Source of the DNA: Psychroflexus salis
Lineage (GTDB): Bacteria > Bacteroidota > Bacteroidia > Flavobacteriales > Flavobacteriaceae
NCBI RefSeq assembly: GCF_014640175.1
Contig: NZ_BMGL01000010.1
Location: 62,001-126,000, forward strand
Direction: 5' to 3'
Length of the DNA stretch: 64,000 nucleotides
Every line of letters starts with the position of its first letter. Within the stretch, counting starts at the first letter, position 1. Shown here one piece after another: positions 62,621 to 64,000 of this stretch. The notes under the pieces were generated by a model, which saw only the letters and a list, made by a program, of their open reading frames with translations, searched no databases and was not told where the DNA came from. The position numbers and the translations under genes are program-made.

Positions 62621-63592
62621 ATGGATATTCAACTACTGTTAGACAATTTAACCAATCCTGCTTTGCTGTTTTTTGGCCTAGGTATTTTTGCTTCTTTAAT
62701 TAAAAGTGATTTAGCAATCCCTAAAAATTCTTCTAAATTTATCTCGCTATATTTAATGTTTTCTATCGGTTTTAAAGGTGGACAAGAGCTTGCACATAGT
62801 GTTTTTGGTAATGAAATAATTTGGGCGTTTATAATTGGTATAATTAGTGCTGCGGTTATACCTATATATACTTTTTGGATAGCTAAAAAACAATTTGGAA
62901 AATACAATGCTGCTGCTATTGCTGCTGCCTATGGGTCGATTAGTGCTGTTACTTTTTTAACTACCGTTTCCTTCTTAGATTTACAAGGCATAGCCTACGA
63001 TGGTTTTATGGTAGCCGTTATGGCATCTATGGAAGCTCCTGCTATTATTATGGGAGTAATACTTCTTGCTATTTTTTCAAAATCTAGCTCTACAAAAGTT
63101 AATTTAGGAGCTACCATAAAACATTCTTTACGAAATGGAAGTGTAATTTTATTAATAGGTAGTTTATTAATTGGTTTTCTAGCTAGCGATGAACAAGCAG
63201 CAGGAATTGAACCCTTTACAACCGATATTTTTAAAGGTTTTCTGGCGGTCTTTTTGTTAGACATGGGTCTCTCGAGCGGTAAACATTTAAAAACTTTTAA
63301 AAGCAACGGCTGGTCTGCATTGATATTCGCAATGCTAATTCCACTATTCAATGGCTCATTAGTGGCTTTGATTGCCCCATACTTTTTAGAAAGTACAGGA
63401 AATTGTTTGTTAATTTCAATTTTAGTGGCTAGTGCATCCTATATTGCTGTACCAGCGGCTATGCGATTATCTGTTCCAGAGGCAAATCCTGGTTTGTACT
63501 TACCCATGGCATTAGCAATTACATTTCCCTTTAATATTACCTTTGGTATTCCTATATACTTAGGCATAATTGAATACTTTAAATTCCTGTAA
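62621..63592 (+). CDS. SbtA-like sodium-dependent bicarbonate permease
   Basis: This 323-aa membrane protein starts at the ATG at 62621 (MDIQLLLDNLTNPALLFFGL); a TTG/ATG extension upstream is not conserved-looking. It has about ten helices and matches the SbtA/DUF897 family (FSIGFKGGQELAHS, FAMLIPLFNGSLVALIAPYF, SASYIAVPAAMRLSVPEANP, FPFNITFGIPIYL). It would import bicarbonate with sodium at the inner membrane. The P-II-like partner SbtB is not next to it. Confidence 0.88.
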   Translation: MDIQLLLDNLTNPALLFFGLGIFASLIKSDLAIPKNSSKFISLYLMFSIGFKGGQELAHSVFGNEIIWAFIIGIISAAVIPIYTFWIAKKQFGKYNAAAIAAAYGSISAVTFLTTVSFLDLQGIAYDGFMVAVMASMEAPAIIMGVILLAIFSKSSSTKVNLGATIKHSLRNGSVILLIGSLLIGFLASDEQAAGIEPFTTDIFKGFLAVFLLDMGLSSGKHLKTFKSNGWSALIFAMLIPLFNGSLVALIAPYFLESTGNCLLISILVASASYIAVPAAMRLSVPEANPGLYLPMALAITFPFNITFGIPIYLGIIEYFKFL

Positions 63593-63653
63593 GTTGATAT
63601 ACATGAAATTGATTATTGCATCAGTTTATTCCTAAAATTCTTAATAAAAGATC

Positions 63654-64000
63654 ATGAAAAATAGTACTTTAATTAAAAATGCCCACATCGTTAATAATCA
63701 TCAAATTATACAAGCTGATCTTGGTATTCAAAATGGTAAAATTTCAGAAATAGGTAACATAAACGAATCTTTATATGAAAATAAAATTGATGCAAAGGGT
63801 AAATATATTTTACCAGGTGTAATTGATGCACAGGTTCATTTTCGCGATCCTGGGCCTACTTATAAGGGAGATTTGTATACTGAAAGCAAAGCAGCTGTAG
63901 CTGGTGGCGTAACTTCATTTATAGACATGCCTAACACTCTCCCTAACGTACTAGATATGCATATTTTGAATGAAAAATATAAAAGAGCTTCGGAAGTAGC
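63654..64000 (+). CDS. pyrC: Dihydroorotase-family amidohydrolase, N-terminal part
   Basis: From the ATG at 63654 the frame runs off the window's right edge (115 codons visible). The start ([32 protein letters not shown]) is typical of cyclic amidohydrolases. The metal motif reads [13 protein letters not shown], where most dihydroorotases have HxHxR; the first His is replaced by Gln here, as I know from other Bacteroidota members. [12 protein letters not shown] supplies the next conserved segment. It is probably dihydroorotase of pyrimidine synthesis, but dihydropyrimidinase or allantoinase cannot be excluded from this part. Confidence 0.8.
   Translation, partial: MKNSTLIKNAHIVNNHQIIQADLGIQNGKISEIGNINESLYENKIDAKGKYILPGVIDAQVHFRDPGPTYKGDLYTESKAAVAGGVTSFIDMPNTLPNVLDMHILNEKYKRASEV

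Noticed and set aside
1-64000. tRNA, rRNA, CRISPR arrays, insertion sequences and prophage
   Set aside because: None was seen by eye on either strand. Absence was not tested by a covariance or transposase search.

Overview
This window looks like chromosome from a member of the Flavobacteriaceae (phylum Bacteroidota). The DNA is very AT-rich. Four genes end in a type IX secretion (T9SS) type B sorting domain, and several lipoproteins carry an acidic stretch after the lipobox cysteine, as Bacteroidota surface lipoproteins do. There is a TonB-dependent receptor with an N-terminal carboxypeptidase-like domain. Intergenic regions carry the Bacteroidota -7 promoter box TAnnTTTG and almost no Shine-Dalgarno sequences. 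Many genes appear to start with TTG. I saw no tRNA, rRNA, insertion sequence, prophage or CRISPR array; most of the window is housekeeping sequence with a few accessory blocks.

Layout. 0-3.3 kb: a cut-off S41-protease-like lipoprotein diverges from an ECF sigma factor operon (sigma, membrane protein, two DUF4252-type secreted proteins). 3.4-11.1 kb: a DEAH helicase, a YebC regulator, Lrp, XRE and Crp-type regulators, an M14 carboxypeptidase, a cupin and a pseudouridine synthase. 11.1-14.7 kb: a ketosynthase and a FabZ-like dehydratase, then an ABC exporter pair preceded by an ECF-type promoter. 14.7-26.0 kb: four tandem T9SS-exported proteins, the first three paralogous; uvrB follows 2 nt later. 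28-31.7 kb: an amine-oxidase-like flavoprotein and the ferrous iron operon feoA-feoB plus a Cys-tailed mini-protein.

31.9-36 kb: a three-gene operon for a type III polyketide synthase, methyltransferase and flavin oxidoreductase, then an OmpA-family lipoprotein and a lipocalin-like lipoprotein. 36-47 kb: nucleoside salvage (deoC, deoD), lpxK, a Nif3 protein, exonuclease VII (xseA/xseB), a thioredoxin-like protein, rsmG, a fatty acid desaturase and an aminotransferase. 47-49.2 kb: a second ECF sigma factor operon that ends in a frameshifted TraB/GumN-family gene. 49.4-53 kb: serine synthesis genes (serC, serA-like), RlpA and two small lineage-specific proteins. 53-58.8 kb: a metal-uptake-like TonB receptor locus and a lipoprotein with three fasciclin domains fused to a cupredoxin. 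59-64 kb: mnmE, a GC-rich repeat patch, an MtfA-like membrane protease paired with a possible degenerate caspase-fold protein, an SbtA-type bicarbonate permease and the start of a dihydroorotase.

Points most worth a second look: the tandem T9SS proteins with near-leaderless non-ATG starts; the type III PKS operon and the separate ketosynthase/dehydratase pair, which may form one lipid or pigment pathway; the FAS1x3-cupredoxin surface lipoprotein; the MtfA-like protease/caspase-like pair; the T8 homopolymer frameshift in the TraB/GumN gene; and GTAAC-N16 promoters that may define an ECF regulon.
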